From assembly GCA_944474755.1 (NCBI GenBank), contig OX104115.1:71338993-71402992 (forward strand): a stretch of 64,000 nucleotides of DNA. Reading direction: 5' to 3'. The first letter of the stretch is position 1; every line of letters starts with the position of its first letter. Shown piece after piece: positions 21,082-34,764 of the stretch. Origin of the DNA: Limnoperna fortunei. Taxonomy: Eukaryota; Mollusca; Bivalvia; Mytilida; Modiolidae. The notes beneath the pieces were generated by a model, which was not told where the DNA came from, did not search any database, and was given only the letters and a program-made list of their open reading frames with translations. Position numbers and translations under genes: made by a program.

Positions 21082-22528
21082 TAAAGTTCATTGGTTCTAC
21101 CGAACAAATGATGGCTTTCCACTTATCGCAAAAATGACTCTGACATTGACTTTGGTTTTATGGAAATTGACATTTCTTTTCAAATTAAACAAAGGAAAGA
21201 AAAAACCATTCGGCTATCTTTCGAAATAAAAAAGGTAAAAAATTAGGACGTTAATTGACATAAATGCCCTTGACCAGCAAGTTTTTGATATTTGGATACT
21301 TAATGCTTTAAAAACAAAGCATTTATTAAGAACTACCATTTTATTTACACGAAAAAGCAGAAGTTCCGAAAAATATGTTTTGACATTGACTTCTGTCAAT
21401 ATGACCTTGACCATGCTGAGGGTCAATAAAGGACAAACAGTGAAGATCTCATGTCAATATGTCGTATAATTATGAAGAAATGACTATTTATCATAAATAC
21501 CAAAATTTATAAGATGACCTTGACCTTTGACCTTGTTTCTATTTTCAAGGTCAAGGGTCATACTGGTCTATAGTGAAGACCCAATGCCTCTACTATCAAT
21601 AGCTGATAAGTAATTAATGAAAACCTAATTATCAGTGGTTGTAATGGGGGATGACTCCTATAAGATGAAGTCGGATCCTTTCCCTCCAAATGTAAAAAAG
21701 TTGCGCCTTAATGAGACCAACATTTTATCAATTATAACTTATAGCTTATCTTTTACCGTTTCAATGCAATTGCGATGACAAGACAATGTCAAAATTTCAA
21801 ACGTGACCTTGACCTTTGACCTTGTGTCCAGTTTCAAGGTCAAGGTCAATGATGACTAATGATATAAGGTTTCATATAAATATCTGTTATAGTAACTGAG
21901 ATATAGTGATATAATGTAATTCACAATATATTTTATTGGTCTAGGGGAGATAACTCTTATAAAACTGTCAAATAAAAAAGTGACGATTCAAGATCTTAAT
22001 ATGATACACATTATGGTAAAGGTTTCAGTTCTCTATCTATTATAGTAAAGGAGGAGATCTGCACACAACAAAGGGTCAAAAATTAGAACATGACCTTGAC
22101 CTTTGACCTTGTGACCTTTTTCAAGGTCAAGGTCAATGATGACCAACTGTGAAATATCTAGTCTCTGTCATCTCTGGTTCATGAGTTACAATGGTACAAA
22201 ATGTACTTCCAATAAATAAGGGGAAATAACTCCTACTAGGAGTCGTCAAAATACTTTGCGCGATATGTAATAAATTGTCGCGATCAATAGCTGAGCATTT
22301 TGCAACAACTTTCATTGCAAAATCTTTTACGGTTTCAAAGTTTTTCTGCACACAAGATTTTTATGACAGGGGAAATAACTCCGTAAAGAAAAAGTGTTCG
22401 GTGTGACAGGGTTAACTGCGAAAGCGTAATGTCTCATACATTCAAAGTACAAAATGTCTTTACGACATGTCGTGAAACAAAATTTATAATGGGAAAGGAA
22501 GAAACTTGGCGGAAGAATAATAAGAAAT
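21082..22528 (+). repeat. train unit D'1 (family D variant)
   Basis: It starts with CATTGGTTCTACCGAACAAA, an imperfect version of the left palindrome, then TGATGGCTTTCCACTTATCG. The left ~400 bases differ from family D, but the rest is collinear with it, including the TGACCTTGACCTTTGACC hairpins. It ends CTTGGCGGAAGAATAATAAG. Confidence 0.8.
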
Positions 22529-23989
22529 ATAGGTTCAATCGTTCTAAAGAACGATTAATAGGCTTTCCACTTCAAAAGAAGACCTTAAATAAATGACCTT
22601 GAAACCAAAAAGCTAAGAAACATACGTAATTTGTCTATAGCAATTAATAAGAACAAAAATTATTAAAAAACTATTTAGATATCTTTAAAAATAAGAAAGG
22701 TCATTAAATAGGACGTAAGAAAACTTGAATGACCTTGACAACTGATCTTTTAATCTACGTAAATATTACTTATAGGCAATAGCATTAAAAGAAGAAGCCA
22801 TTCAAAATACATAGTACCATGAAAAACATTTATAAAGGACTTTGACCTTGACTTTTACAGCATGACCTTGACCATGCTGAAGGTCAACAGTGATCAACAT
22901 TGAAGATTTTATGCCAATATCTCTTAAAGTCATTAAGATATGACTACTTATAATATATACAAAAAATTAGAAAATGACCTTGACCTTTGACCTTGTATTT
23001 GTTTTCAAGGTCAAGGGTCCTAATGATCCATAGTGAAGACCCCATGCCTCTACTATCAATAGTTGATAAGTAATTAATGAAAAACTAATTATCAATGGTT
23101 GTAATGGGGGATAACTCCTATAAGATGAAGCCGGATCCTTTCCCTCTAAATAGAAAAAAGTTGCGCCTTTATGAGACCAACATTTTATCCATTATAACTT
23201 ATAGCCTATCTTTTACCGTTTCAAAGGAATAGCGATGACAAGACAATGCCAAAATTTCAAACGTGACCTTGACCTTTGACCTTGTGTCCGTTTTCAAGGT
23301 CAAGGTCAATGATGACCAATGATATAAGGTTTCATATATATATCTGTTATAGTTACTGAGATATAGTGATATAATGCAATTCACAATACATTTTATTGGT
23401 CTAGGGGAGATAACTCGTATAAAAATGTCAAATAAAAAAAGTGACGATTCAAGATCTCAATATGATACACATTTTGGTAAAGGTTTCAGTTCTCTATCTA
23501 TTATAGTAAAGGAGGAGATCTGCACACAACCAAGGGTCAAAAATTAGAACATGACCTTGACCTTTGACCTTGTGACCTTTTTCAAGGTCAAGGTCAATGA
23601 TGACCAACTGTGAAATATCTAGTCTATATCACCTCTGGTTCATGAGTTACAATAGTACAAAATTTATTTCCAATAAAGAAAGGGAAATAACTCCTATAAG
23701 AAGGTGAAAAATTCTTCACTGCGATATGTTATAAAGTGTCGCAATCCTTAGATGAACATTTTGCAACAACTTTCATTGCGAAATCTTTTACGGTTTCATA
23801 GTTTATCTGCACACAAGCTTTTTATGACAGGGGAAATAACTCCGTAAAGAAAAAGTGTTCGGTGTCACAGGGTTAACTGCGCAAGCGTAATGTCTCATAC
23901 ATCCATTGTACAAAATATCTTTACGACATGTCGCGAAACAAAATTTATAATGGGATAACAAAACTTGGCGGAAACAAAATAAGAATAAT
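22529..23989 (+). repeat. train unit D2 (family D)
   Basis: The left ~1.1 kb is nearly identical to D1. Palindrome AATCGTTCTAAAGAACGATT at 22537-22556. The right ~300 bases carry a variant segment (AAGAAGGTGAAAAATTCTTC) shared with the units at 47.3 and 50.3 kb. It ends CTTGGCGGAAACAAAATAAG with AATAAT. Confidence 0.85.
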
Positions 23990-24160
23990 AAGAAACAGAC
24001 TAATAACAGTAAGTCTTTCCACTGGAAAGTGGAAAGCCTTAATAATAAGAAACAGACAAAATGCAATAAGTCTTTCCACTGGAAAGTGGAAAGCCTTAAT
24101 AATAAGAAACAGAAGAATAACAAGAAGGCTTTCCACTCGGAAAGTGGAAAGCCTTAATAA
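23990..24160 (+). repeat. three mini hairpin units (D-type)
   Basis: Three tandem units of about 55-59 bases have the form AATAAGAAACAGA-...-TAAGTCTTTCCACTGGAAAG-TGGAAAGCCTTAAT. The stem AGGCTTTCCACT/AGTGGAAAGCCT matches the word after the palindrome in the adjoining D unit. The third unit (CTTTCCACTCGGAAAGTGGA) differs in the loop. Confidence 0.88.
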
Positions 24161-24165
24161 AATGC

Positions 24166-24552
24166 CATTTGTTCTGAGAACAAATGAGAAGGTCTTTCCC
24201 ACTGTTCCTCTTAAGTAAGAAAAGTTAGGTGATGCTATGCGACATTTTTCAGGTCAAAAACGCGTAAACAGGGAGTCGATTGGAAAAAAAAATTTGCATG
24301 ACAAATCATCGCCATAGGACAAGCGACATTTTGTACACTTCAGATTTTAAGAATCGGTTACGGTTTCTGAGTTTATCTGCTAACAAGGGTTTTCGTGTTG
24401 GGGCAGATAACTCTGTTACTAAAAATAGATCGGTCTAAAAGCATGAGCCATGTCATCTCCGGATATGACCGATTGATGTTACCAAGTATCGAAATGATAC
24501 GTCCAGACACTTTTTGGCAAACCTCCGCGGAAGAAGAAAAATGATAATAATT
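24166..24552 (+). repeat. train unit A2, internally deleted family A copy
   Basis: It has the normal left palindrome (24166-24186) and normal right end (CTCCGCGGAAGAAGAAAAAT). However, GTGATGCTATG is joined directly to CGACATTTTTCAGG near 24239, removing roughly 660 bases present in the other A units. Both ends being intact suggests the termini alone suffice for mobility. Confidence 0.82.
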
Positions 24553-24559
24553 AAAAAGA

Positions 24560-27500
24560 CATTTGTTCTGAGAACAAATGTGAAGGTCTTTCCCGCATTG
24601 TCCCAATTTCCATAGAAAAAACTGACGTTAAATGTCAAACAATAAGCCCCAGAGGGTAAAAATCTATTATTTTATATTGTAAAATACCCGTAGACCTCCT
24701 TCTTCCCCCGGTTTCTTTTCTATTGTTTCTATAACATTCTAATTATTAAAAAAGGGCCCGGCCCCCAACCAGGGCCAGCATGTAAACTTATTTTGTTATA
24801 CATCTTGGTATTTTTGATTGATTGTCTCACATTGATTTAGAAATAGCTTTGCACTAATTTTGAGAAAAAAACGGAAAAATGGGACTCTGCAGATTTAAAT
24901 ATTGTGACAAAAAGTTTTAAAAATTCATTTACATTATTTTGGTGTGAAATAAATACTTCTTAGTCATTTTGCTCTATTTATAGTTACACATTAAATGAAC
25001 ACTATTTTTCACTGAGGTGTCTTCGTCGAAGCTCGCGTTCATAGCATTTTGTCAGCGTCTTCTGTCTCTCTCGTTCTGTGTGGATGTATACTACATAAAG
25101 CACGATCTTTAATCTCAGTGATTATTTATTTCTGGAGGACACGGAATATTATAAACGGAGCATGCCGACGATTATTTAAAGACATTATTTTCACATTATT
25201 TAATAGGAATTTCACGCTGGAAAATAAGGACACGAGTCACGTAGCAGACGACCGAATACACAAAAATTCACGTCGGAAATTGTTTCAATTTGATTAAAAT
25301 GTGAGGTAAAATGCAGTTCGGATAGTTAGAACAACTTGTTGAGAAACAATTTACACTATGATTCACTGAAGATAACTGAAATGGACATCACAGCAGACGA
25401 AATATACAAATAAGGGGGAGGGGTGGTCATGTGCTTCAATCTGGGATTTGAAGGATTTATTGACTCGTATACTTTGAGGAAATACGTTTTTAGACTGAAA
25501 TCCACATTCTAAACGGAAAGTATTTTCTTTTTACCTAACAAAGTAAGTTGATTAAATTTAGTGTTTTGGTTATGTACATTGAAAAAATGTACACTTTGAA
25601 AGTAGACCAAACTACATAACATTTTATGCAAACTTATTTTGTCATACATCTTGGTGTTTATAATTGATTGTCTCCATACAATATTATTATTATGGTTCAG
25701 AAATAGCTTTGTACTCATTTTTAAAGGAGAAACACACTAAAATGGGACACAACAGCTTTAAATATTTTGAATTTAATAATTAAACAATAAGGAAAAGAGG
25801 GAAACTTGTAGAAATCACAAGGTTTTGTTTTAGCATTGGTTTAAAATGTGTCGATTTAGGCTATTGTCACAGTGTTGAATATTTTTTCATGAAAATCTAA
25901 GGAATATAGTGTACCATTTTTAAAGTAATTGCACTTAAAATTGCTAGTTTCTGTATAAATGTGCAAGTTAACATCATTTCAATCATTTTAATAATTATCA
26001 CATTTGGTTCAATACAGCAATTTTGTAACAAAGTGCATGTTTTCTTCACTCAACACATAATTACGCATTGTAGGAACTCGCTCAATGTTCATTATTTTAT
26101 CAATTTTTGCCAAAAGTTAGTTTTTTATGTTACAAAAAGTACATTTAGTATGTACTTAAAATTTGAAATTATTAGTTAAGCCATTTTGAAATGTCCATCA
26201 TTGAAAAATTTTAAGTCTCATATGATTACCCCTTTCTATGCCAAAAAGTACTAATATCTTGATACATATTAATTCTTAGTTGTTTTTTTTTTCGCTCGAC
26301 CAGGCTTATCAGGTCCATATCAAATTAGCTCGAAGATATTTAAGATACTCTCTAGATACTGGTTATGTGTTACGTTTTATATATTGTAACACTTCTTAGT
26401 GTCTGGACAGGTCTGATTAATTGCATCAAAGATGTGTATTTTTTTTTTCGTGATGTATGTTTTCCTTAATATTCATGAGCTTTGGTCAGTGATGTACGAT
26501 TGGTCAAAAAGCTAGGCAGATTCTTCACGCACGACATATGACCATGACGATGCTGTTAACTATATAATCTCTAACCGTTTTCAAGTTAAAGTCAAAAACC
26601 GAATAACAGAAATGCGTCAAGACTGATAACTCTAATACAGTTCATATAACAGTTTCAGATACAAAATACTAAATGAAGGTTTTGATGAGAGGACCACTTT
26701 AAATATAGATGTTTACTATATTATCTCTAACCGTTTTCAAGTTTTAACCAAAAAACCGATTAACCCAAACACGTCAAGGGCTGTAACTCGAAAACGGTTC
26801 ATAGCAGTTTCGGGTCAAATGTACCAAATGAAGGTCTCAACAAAATTTAGCCGATACATGTCAAGGGCCATAACCTGGAAAACGGTTTGTCGCACAGTTT
26901 TCGACACTATATATCAAATGTAGATTTAAATGAGAGAAACATTTATCTAATATATTGTCTGCTTCAATTTTTTTATTGTTTTTGAATTATATTGAAAACA
27001 AAATTTAGCCGAAACAAGTCAAGGGCCATAACCATGAAAACGGTTTGTCGCACAGTTTTCGACACTATATATCAAATGTAGATCTCAATGAGAGGAACAT
27101 TTTTCTGATATATTGTTTGCTTCAATTTTTTATGGTTTTTGAGTTATATTGAAAACAAAATTTAGCCGAAACCTGTCAAGGGCCATAACCTCTAAAACGG
27201 TTTGTCGCACAGTTTTCAACTATTTATATCAAATGTAGACCTCAGTGAGAGGAACATTTTTTGGATATATTGTCTGCTTCAATTTTTTATGGTTTTTGAG
27301 TTATTTTGAAAACAAAATTTAGCCGAAACCTGTCAAGGGCAATAACTCCTAAACTGTTCATTGAACAACTTTTGACATAAAAGACCAAATGTAGGTCTCA
27401 ATGAGAGGAGTATTTTTCAAATTTATTGTCTGCTTCTATCTTTTATGGTTTGGGAGATATAGTGCTAACAAGACCTATGGTGACCTTTGACCTTGACTTT

Positions 27501-27924
27501 TGACCTTTGACCATGACATTTTTAAATGTAACATATGTCACTTAGGATCAATGGTGGTGGTCCCAAGTCTCTAGGACTTGCGGTTTTTGAGAAAAAAATT
27601 TTGACGCATTGCGACATTTTTCAGGTCAAAAACGCGTAAACAGGAAGTCGATTGGAAACAAAATTTTGCATGACAAATCATTGCCATAAGTCCAGCAACA
27701 TTTTGTACACTTCAGATTTTGATAATCGGTTAGGGTTTCTTAGTTTATCTGCTAACAAGGGTTTACGGTGTTGGGGCAGATAACTCTGTTACTAAAAATA
27801 GATCGGTTTCACAGGGTGAACCAAGTCATCTCTGGATATGACCGATTAATAGTACCAAGTATCGAAATGATATGTCGCGACACTTTTTGGCAAACCTCAG
27901 CGGAAGAAGAAAAATAATAATAAT
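24560..27924 (+). repeat. train unit B1 (family B, composite)
   Basis: The left palindrome (24560-24580) is followed by TGAAGGTCTTTCCCGCATTG. The first ~950 bases are a diverged relative of family C (AATAAGCCCCAGAGGGT, GGGCCCGGCCCCCAACCAGG, CACGTAGCAGACGA, TGCAGTTCGGATAGTTAGAA). A middle AT-rich part follows to about 26520. Then come ~155-base subrepeats with AGCCGAAACCTGTCAAGGGC (26.8-27.4 kb) and the family A right end. It may be a fusion of older units. Confidence 0.75.
26850..27410 (+). repeat. ~155-bp subrepeat array in B1
   Basis: About four copies of a module ACATTTTTCTGATATATTG-TCTGCTTCAATTTTTTATGG-TTTTTGAGTTAT-AGCCGAAACCTGTCAAGGGC. The same module is multiplied in A3, B2 and F, showing independent expansion or contraction. 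Confidence 0.8.
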
Positions 27925-27932
27925 TAAACTGC

Positions 27933-29302
27933 CATTTGTTCTGAGAACAAATGAGAAGGTCTTTCCCCCTGTTCCTCTAAAGTCAGAAAAGTTAGGTACT
28001 GCTATGGGATTTTGTCTTGGTATAGCACAAAAATGTCACTTCCAGTCATAAAAAAGAGTTATTTGAATTTAACCGAAACCTGTCAAGGGCCATAACCTCT
28101 AAAACGGTTTGTCGCATAGTTTTTGAACCTGTATATCAAATGTAGATCTCAATAAGAGGAACATTTTTCTGATATATTGTCTGCTTCAATTTTTTTATGG
28201 TTTTTGAGTTATTTCGAAAACAAAATTTAGCAGAAACCTGTCAAGGGCCATAACCTCTAAAACGGTTTGTCGCACAGTTTTTGAACCTGTATATCAAATG
28301 TAGATCTCAATGAGAGGAACATTTTTCTCATATATTGTCTGCTTCAATTTTGTATGGTTTTTGAGTTATTTCGAAAACAAAATTTTACCGAAACCTGTCA
28401 AGGGCCATAACCTCTAAAACGGTTTGTCGCACAGTTTTTGAACCGTTATATCAAATGTAGATCACAATGAGAGGAACATTTTTCTGATATATTGTCTGCT
28501 TCAGTTTTGTATGGTTTTTGAGTTATTTTGAAAACAAAATTTAGCCGAAACCTCTCAAGGGCCATAACCTCTAAAACGGTTTGTCACACAGTTTTCGAAC
28601 CCTATATCAAATGTAGATCTCAATGAGAGGAACATTTTTCTCATATATTGTCTGCTTCAATTTTGTATGGTTTTTGAGTTATTTCGAAAACAAAATTTAG
28701 CCGAAACCTGTCAAGGGCCATAACCTCTAAAACGGTTTGTCACACAGTTTTCGAACCTTTATATCAAATGTAGATCTCAATGAGAGGAACATTTTTCTCT
28801 TATATTGTCTGCTTCAATTTTTTATGGTTTTTGAGTTATATTGAAAACAAAATTTCAATGGCGGCCATTTTGAAAATGGTGGACCAAAAAAATTTTTTGA
28901 TCCGATACATGTAATTAGGACCCTCATATCTACTTGGAAACCAAGTTTTGTGTAAATCCGACAACTTTGACATTTTCGACAAACTTCGCGTCAAAATCGA
29001 GTAAACAGGAAGTGGATCCAAGAATGTTTTTTGCATGACAAATCATCGCCATAGAACCAGCGACATTTTGTACACTTTAGATTTTAAGAATCGGTTACGG
29101 TTTCTGAGTTTATCTGCTAACAAGGTTTTCGGTGTTAGGGCAGATAACTCTGTTACTAAAAATAGAACAGTCTCACAGGGTGAGCCAGGTCATCTCCTGG
29201 TATGAGCAATTAAACGTACCAAGTATCATAATGATATGTTGAAACCCCTTCTGGCAAACCCATTTGGAAAAATGGGGAGAAAAAGAAAAATAATAATAAT
29301 TA
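27933..29302 (+). repeat. train unit A3 (family A, with subrepeats)
   Basis: A-type left palindrome at 27933. The interior is replaced from about 28067 by five to six copies of the ~155-base CCGAAACCTGTCAAGGGCC module. A segment with GGCGGCCATTTTGAAAATGG (28860) shared with unit F follows, then the family A right end at 29285. Confidence 0.82.
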
Positions 29303-29308
29303 AACTGC

Positions 29309-30375
29309 CATTTGTTCTGAGAACAAATGAGAAGGTCTTTCCCACTGTTCCTCTAAAGTGAGAAATTATATGCGATGCTTTGGGATTTTGTGTCTTGCTA
29401 AGCACAAAATGTCACTTCCAGTCATAAAAATGAGTTATTTGAGTATAGAAAGTGGTCCCGAGCCAAAAAATATATGGTTGTTAAGGACTTTCATTCGGTT
29501 GCTAGGGACAAAATGGTACTTCCGGTCATAATATGACATATTTCAGTGCAGTACATCATTCTGAATCTCAAAATATATGGTTGCTAAGGACTTTTTATAA
29601 CAGTCACCTTGTTGCTATGGTATGACCTTGACCTATGACCTTTGACCTTTGGCTCAAATTGAAGCTCTTTTCATACTGATCACTTTAAACCTATATGTTT
29701 ACTATATTATCTCTAACCGTTTTCAAGTTTTAACCAAAAAACCGATTAACCGAAACGCGTCAAGGGCAGTAACTCAAAAATGGTTCATTGTACAGCTTTG
29801 GGTCAAATGTACCAAATGAAGGTCTTAATAAGAGGAGTATTTTTCCCATTTATTGTCTGCTTCTATCTTTTATGGCTTGTGAGATAAAGTGCTAACAACA
29901 CCTATGGTGACCTTTGACCTTGACTTTTGACCTTTGACCTTGACATTTTTAAATGTAACATATGTCACTTAGGATCAATGGTGGTGGTCCCAAGTCTCTA
30001 GGACTTACGGTTTTTGAGAAAAGAATTTTGACGCGTTGCGACATTTTTCAGGTCAAAAACACGTAAACAGGAAGTCGATTGGAAAAAAAAATTTTGCATG
30101 ACAAATTATTGCTATAGGACCAGCGACATTTTTTACACTTAAGATTTTAAGAATCGATTACGGTTTCTGAGTTTATCTGCTAACAAGGGTTTACGGTGTT
30201 GGGGCAGATAACTCCGTTACTAAAAATAGATCGAGTTCACAGGGTGAACTGAGTCATCTGACAGTATGACCGATTAATGGTACCAAATATGAAAATGATA
30301 TGTCGCGACACTTTTTTGCAAATGATGGCGGAAAAAAAAAGAAAAATAATAATAATAATAATAATAATAATAATC
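29309..30375 (+). repeat. train unit A4 (family A)
   Basis: Full A unit with palindrome at 29309. It contains GACCTTTGACCTTGACTTTT-GACCTTTGACC near 29910-29940 and ends GGCGGAAAAAAAAAG followed by a long (AAT)n run to 30375. Its right end is closest to that of A1. Confidence 0.85.
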
Positions 30376-30531
30376 ATAAGAAAGGTAAGAAGGTCTTTCC
30401 ACTGTAGTGGGAAAGACCTTAATAATCATAAGAAAGGTAAGAAGGTCTTCCCACTGTAGTGGGAAAGACCTTAATAATAATCATAAGAAAGACAAGAAGG
30501 TCTTTCCCTTGGAAAAGGGGAAAGACCTTAA
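30372..30531 (+). repeat. three mini hairpin units (A-type)
   Basis: Three units AATCATAAGAAAGGTAAG-AAGGTCTTTCCACTGTAGTG-GGAAAGACCTTAAT. The third has loop CTTGGAAAAGG. The stem AAGGTCTTTCC/GGAAAGACCTT is the word that follows the palindrome in family A units. Confidence 0.88.
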
Positions 30532-30554
30532 TAATAATAATAATAATAAAATGC

Positions 30555-31600
30555 CATTTGTTCTGAGAACAAATGAGAAGGTCTTTCCCACTGTTCCTCT
30601 TAAGTAAGAAAAGTGATGTGGGATTTTGTGTCTTGCTATAGCACAAAATGTCACTTCCAGTCATAAAAATGAATTATTTGAGTAAAGAAAGTGGTCCCGA
30701 GCCAAAAAATATATGGTTGTTAAGGACTTTCATTCGGTTGCTAGGGACAAAAGGCCACTTCCGGTCATGAAATGACATATTTCAATAAAGTACATCATTC
30801 TGATTCTAAAAATATATAGTTGCTAAGGACTTTTTATAACGGTCACCTTGTTGCTAGGGTATGACCTTGACCTATGACCTTTGATCTCTGGCTCAAATTG
30901 AAGCTCTTTTCCTACTGATCATGTTTAACCTATATGTTTACTATATTATCTCTAACCGTTTTCACGTTTTAACCAAAAAAGCGATTAACCGAAACGCGTC
31001 AAGGGCAGTAACTCGAAAATGGTTCATCGCACAGCTTCGGGTCAATGTACCAAATGAAGGTCTCAATAAGTGGAGTATTTTTCCCATTTATTGTCTGCTT
31101 CTATCTTTTATGGTTTGCGAGATATAGTGCTAACAAGACCTATGGTGACCTTTGACCTTGACTTTTGACCTTTGACCTTGACATTTTTAAATGTAACATA
31201 TGTCACTTAGGATCAATGGTGGTGGTCCCAAGTCTCTAGGACTTACGGTTTTTGAGAAAAAATTTTTGACGCGTTGCGACATTTTTCAGGTCAAAAACGC
31301 GTAAACAGGAAGTCGATTGAAAAAAAAAAAATTTGCATGACAAATCATCGCCATAGGACCAGCGACATTTTGTACACTTCAGATTTTAAGAATCGGTTAC
31401 GGTTTCTGAGTTTATCTGCTAACAAGGGTTTTCGTGTTCGGGCAGATAACTCTGTTACTAAAAATAAATCGGTCTAAAAGCATGAGCCATGTCATCTCCG
31501 GATATGACCGATTAATGGTACCAAGTATCGAAATGATACGTCCAGACACTTTTTGGCAAACCTCCGCGGAAGAAGAAAAATAATAATAATAATAATAATT
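30555..31600 (+). repeat. train unit A5 (family A)
   Basis: Palindrome at 30555, standard A body, right end CTCCGCGGAAGAAGAAAAAT with about eight AAT repeats. Confidence 0.85.
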
Positions 31601-31607
31601 AAACTGC

Positions 31608-32653
31608 CATTTGTTCTGAGAACAAATGAGAAGGTCTTTCCCACTGTTCCTCTAAAGTGAGAAAATTTAGGTGATGCTATGGGATTTTGCGTCTTGCTAT
31701 AGCACAAAATGTCACTTCCAGTCATAAAAATGAATTATTTGAGTAAAGAAAGTGGTCTCGAGCCAAAAAATATATGGTTGTTAAGGACTTTCATTCGGTT
31801 GCTAGGGACAAAAGGCCAATTCCGGTGATGAAATGAAATATTTTAGTAAAGTACATCATTCTCAATCTAAAAATATATGGTTGCTAAGGACTTTTTATAA
31901 CGGTCACCTTGTTGCTATGGTATGACCTTGACCTATGACCTTTGACCTTGGCTCAAATTGAAGCTCTTTTCCTACTGATCATGTTTAACATACATGTTTA
32001 CTATATTATCTCTAACCGTTTTCAAGTTTTAACCAAAAAGCCGATTAACCGAAATGCGTCAAGGGCAGTAACTCGAAAACGGTTCATTGCACAGCTTCCG
32101 GTCAATGTACCAAATGAAGGTCTCCATAAGAGGAGTATTTTCCCCATTTATTGTCCGCTTCTATCTTGTATGGTTTGTGAGATATAGTGCTAACAAGACC
32201 TATGGTGACCTTTGACCTTGACTTTTGACCTTTGACCTTGACATTTTTAAATGTAACATATGTCACTTAGGATCAATGGTGGTGGTCCCAAGTCTCTAGG
32301 ACTTACGTTTTTTGAGAAAAAAAATTTGACGCGTTGCGACATTTTTCAGGTCAAAAACGCATAAACAGGAAGTTGATTGGAAAAAAAAAATTTGCATGAC
32401 AAATCATTGCCATAGGACCAGCGACATTTTTTACACTTCAGATTATAAGAATCGGTTACGGTTTCGGAGTTTATCTGCTAACAAGGGTTTTCGTGTTGGG
32501 GAAGATGACTCTGTTACTAAAAATAGATCGGTCTAAAAGCATGAGCCATGTCATCTCCGGATATGATCGATTGATGTTAGCAAGTATCGAAATGATACGT
32601 CCAGACACTTTTTGGCAAACCTCCGCGGAAGAAGAAAAAAAATAATAATAATA
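31608..32653 (+). repeat. train unit A6 (family A)
   Basis: Palindrome at 31608, standard A body including the TGACCTTTGACCTTGACTTT block at 32208, right end at 32620-32653. Confidence 0.85.
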
Positions 32654-33685
32654 AAAAGACATTTGTTCTGAGAACAAATGCGAAGGTCTTTCCTGCGTTG
32701 TCCCTATTTCCATAGAAAAAACTGACGTTAAACGTCAAACAATAAGCCCCAGAGGGTAAAAATCTATTATTTTATATTGTAAAATACCCGTAGACCTCCT
32801 CCTTCCCCCGGTTTCTTTTCTATTGTTTCTATAACATTCTAATTATTAAAAAAGGGCCCGGACCCCCAACCAGGGCCAGCATGTAAACTTATTTTGTTAT
32901 ACATCTTGGTATTTTTAATTGATTGTCTCACATTGATTTAAAAATAGCTTTGCACTAATTTTGAGAAAAAACGGGAAAATGGGACTCTGCAGATTTAAAT
33001 ATTGTGACAAAAATTTGTTAAACTAGTTTTAAAAGTTCATATACATTATTTTGGTGTGAAATAAATACTTCTTAGTCATTTCGCTCTATTTATAGTAACA
33101 CATTAAATGAACACTTTACATTTTGCTGAGGTGTCTTCGTCGAAGCTCGCGTTCATAGCATTTTGTCAGTGTCTTCTGCTCTCTCGTTCTGTGTGGACGT
33201 ATACTAGATAAAGCACGATCTTTAATCTCAGTTATTTATTTCTGGAGGACACGGATTATTATAAACAGAGCATGCCGACGAACATTTAAAGACATTTTTC
33301 ACATTATTTCATAGGAATTTCACGCTGGAAAATAAGGACACGAGTCACGTAGCAGACGACCGAATACACAAAAATTCACGTCGGAAATTGTTTCAATTTG
33401 ATTAAAATGTGAGGTAAAATGCAGTTCGGATAGTTAGAACAACTTATTGAGAAACGATTTACACTATGATTCACTGACGATAACTGAAATGGACATCACA
33501 GCTGACGAAATTTACAAATAAGGGAGAGGGGTGGTCATGTGCTTCAATCTGGGATTTCAAGGATTTATTGACTCGTATACTTTGAGGAAATACGTTTTTA
33601 GACTGAAATCCACATTCTAAACGGAAAGTATCTTCTTTTTACCTAACAAAGTAAGTTGATTAAATTTAGTGTTTTGGTCATGTAT

Positions 33686-34328
33686 TAGCTACAATAATGT
33701 AGCTCCTTATTTTTTTTATATATATATTTTTTTATGGACGGAGCTACAAAGAGGTCCCATTACTCGTAATGGAGCAAGCCGGGAGTGATTCACACCCGGG
33801 GGTTTTATGCATATAATACGCTATTAAACTGTTTCCCTAAATTACTACATACTTTTTAATGTCTTTGAAGTGTTAACTGATATTTCTACAACACCTAATT
33901 AGTTAGTTTTACTCTTTATTCGTAATCATGGCATTGTTGTCAAAATTTGACTTCCGGAAGTGCGTGATTTCTGAATCGATTTAGTAAAAATTCATCCGGA
34001 TCAAGTTTTTTCCGGCTTTATTGCATTAGCTGGGATCAAATTTTTACCGATAGGATTTTACAATTATACACTCCACAATTTCAATTTTGTCAACAATGCC
34101 ATGATTACGAAAAAGTGTTAAAATTATTTAATTAGACATTGTAGAAATGTCAAATGAACGGCGGATAAAGGAAAAAATATAAATTGAACAAAAATAGCAG
34201 TTTAAAAGCGGAAAATATGTATAAATCTCAAGAGTGTTTTTGCTCCATTACGAGTAATGGGACCTCTTTGTAGCTCCGTCCATAAAAAAAATATAAAAAA
34301 AAAATAAGGAGCTACATTATTGTAGCTA
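33686..34328. mobile_element. foldback element with Mutator-like 9-bp TSD
   Basis: The ends TAGCTACAATAATGTAGCTC and GAGCTACATTATTGTAGCTA are inverted. The arms pair for roughly 300 bases each (TTTATGGACGGAGCTACAAA, CCCATTACTCGTAATGGAGC, TCGTAATCATGGCATTGTTG and their complements at the right). GTCATGTAT is duplicated at 33677-33685 and 34329-34337. The homologous place in B1 (about 25567) lacks the element, confirming an insertion. No coding region, so a non-autonomous element; the 9-base TSD suggests Mutator mobilisation. Confidence 0.9.
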
Positions 34329-34764
34329 GTCATGTATATATGAAAAAATGTACACTATGAAAGTAGACCAAACTTCATAACATTTTATGCAAACTTATTT
34401 TGTCATACATCTTGGTATTTTTAATTGTCTCCATACAATATTGTTATTATGATTCAGAAATAACTTTGTACTTATTTTTAATGGAGAAACACACTAAAAT
34501 GGGACACAACAGCTTTACATATTTTTAAATTTAATAATTAAACAATAAGGAAAAGAGGGAAACTTGTAGAAATCACAAGGTTTTGTTTTAACATTGGTTT
34601 AAAATGTGTCGATTTAGGCTATTGTCACAGTGTTGAATATTTTTTCATGAAAATCTAGGAATATAGTGTACCATTTTTAAAGTAATTGCACTTAAATTGC
34701 TAATTTCTGTATAAATGTGCAAGTTAACATCATTTCAATCATTTTAATAATTATCACATTTGGT

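Noticed and set aside
28836..29036. Minus-strand 66-codon frame shared by A3 and F
   Set aside because: It corresponds to a shared repeat segment (GGCGGCCATTTTG) with no domain and no independent evidence of translation.
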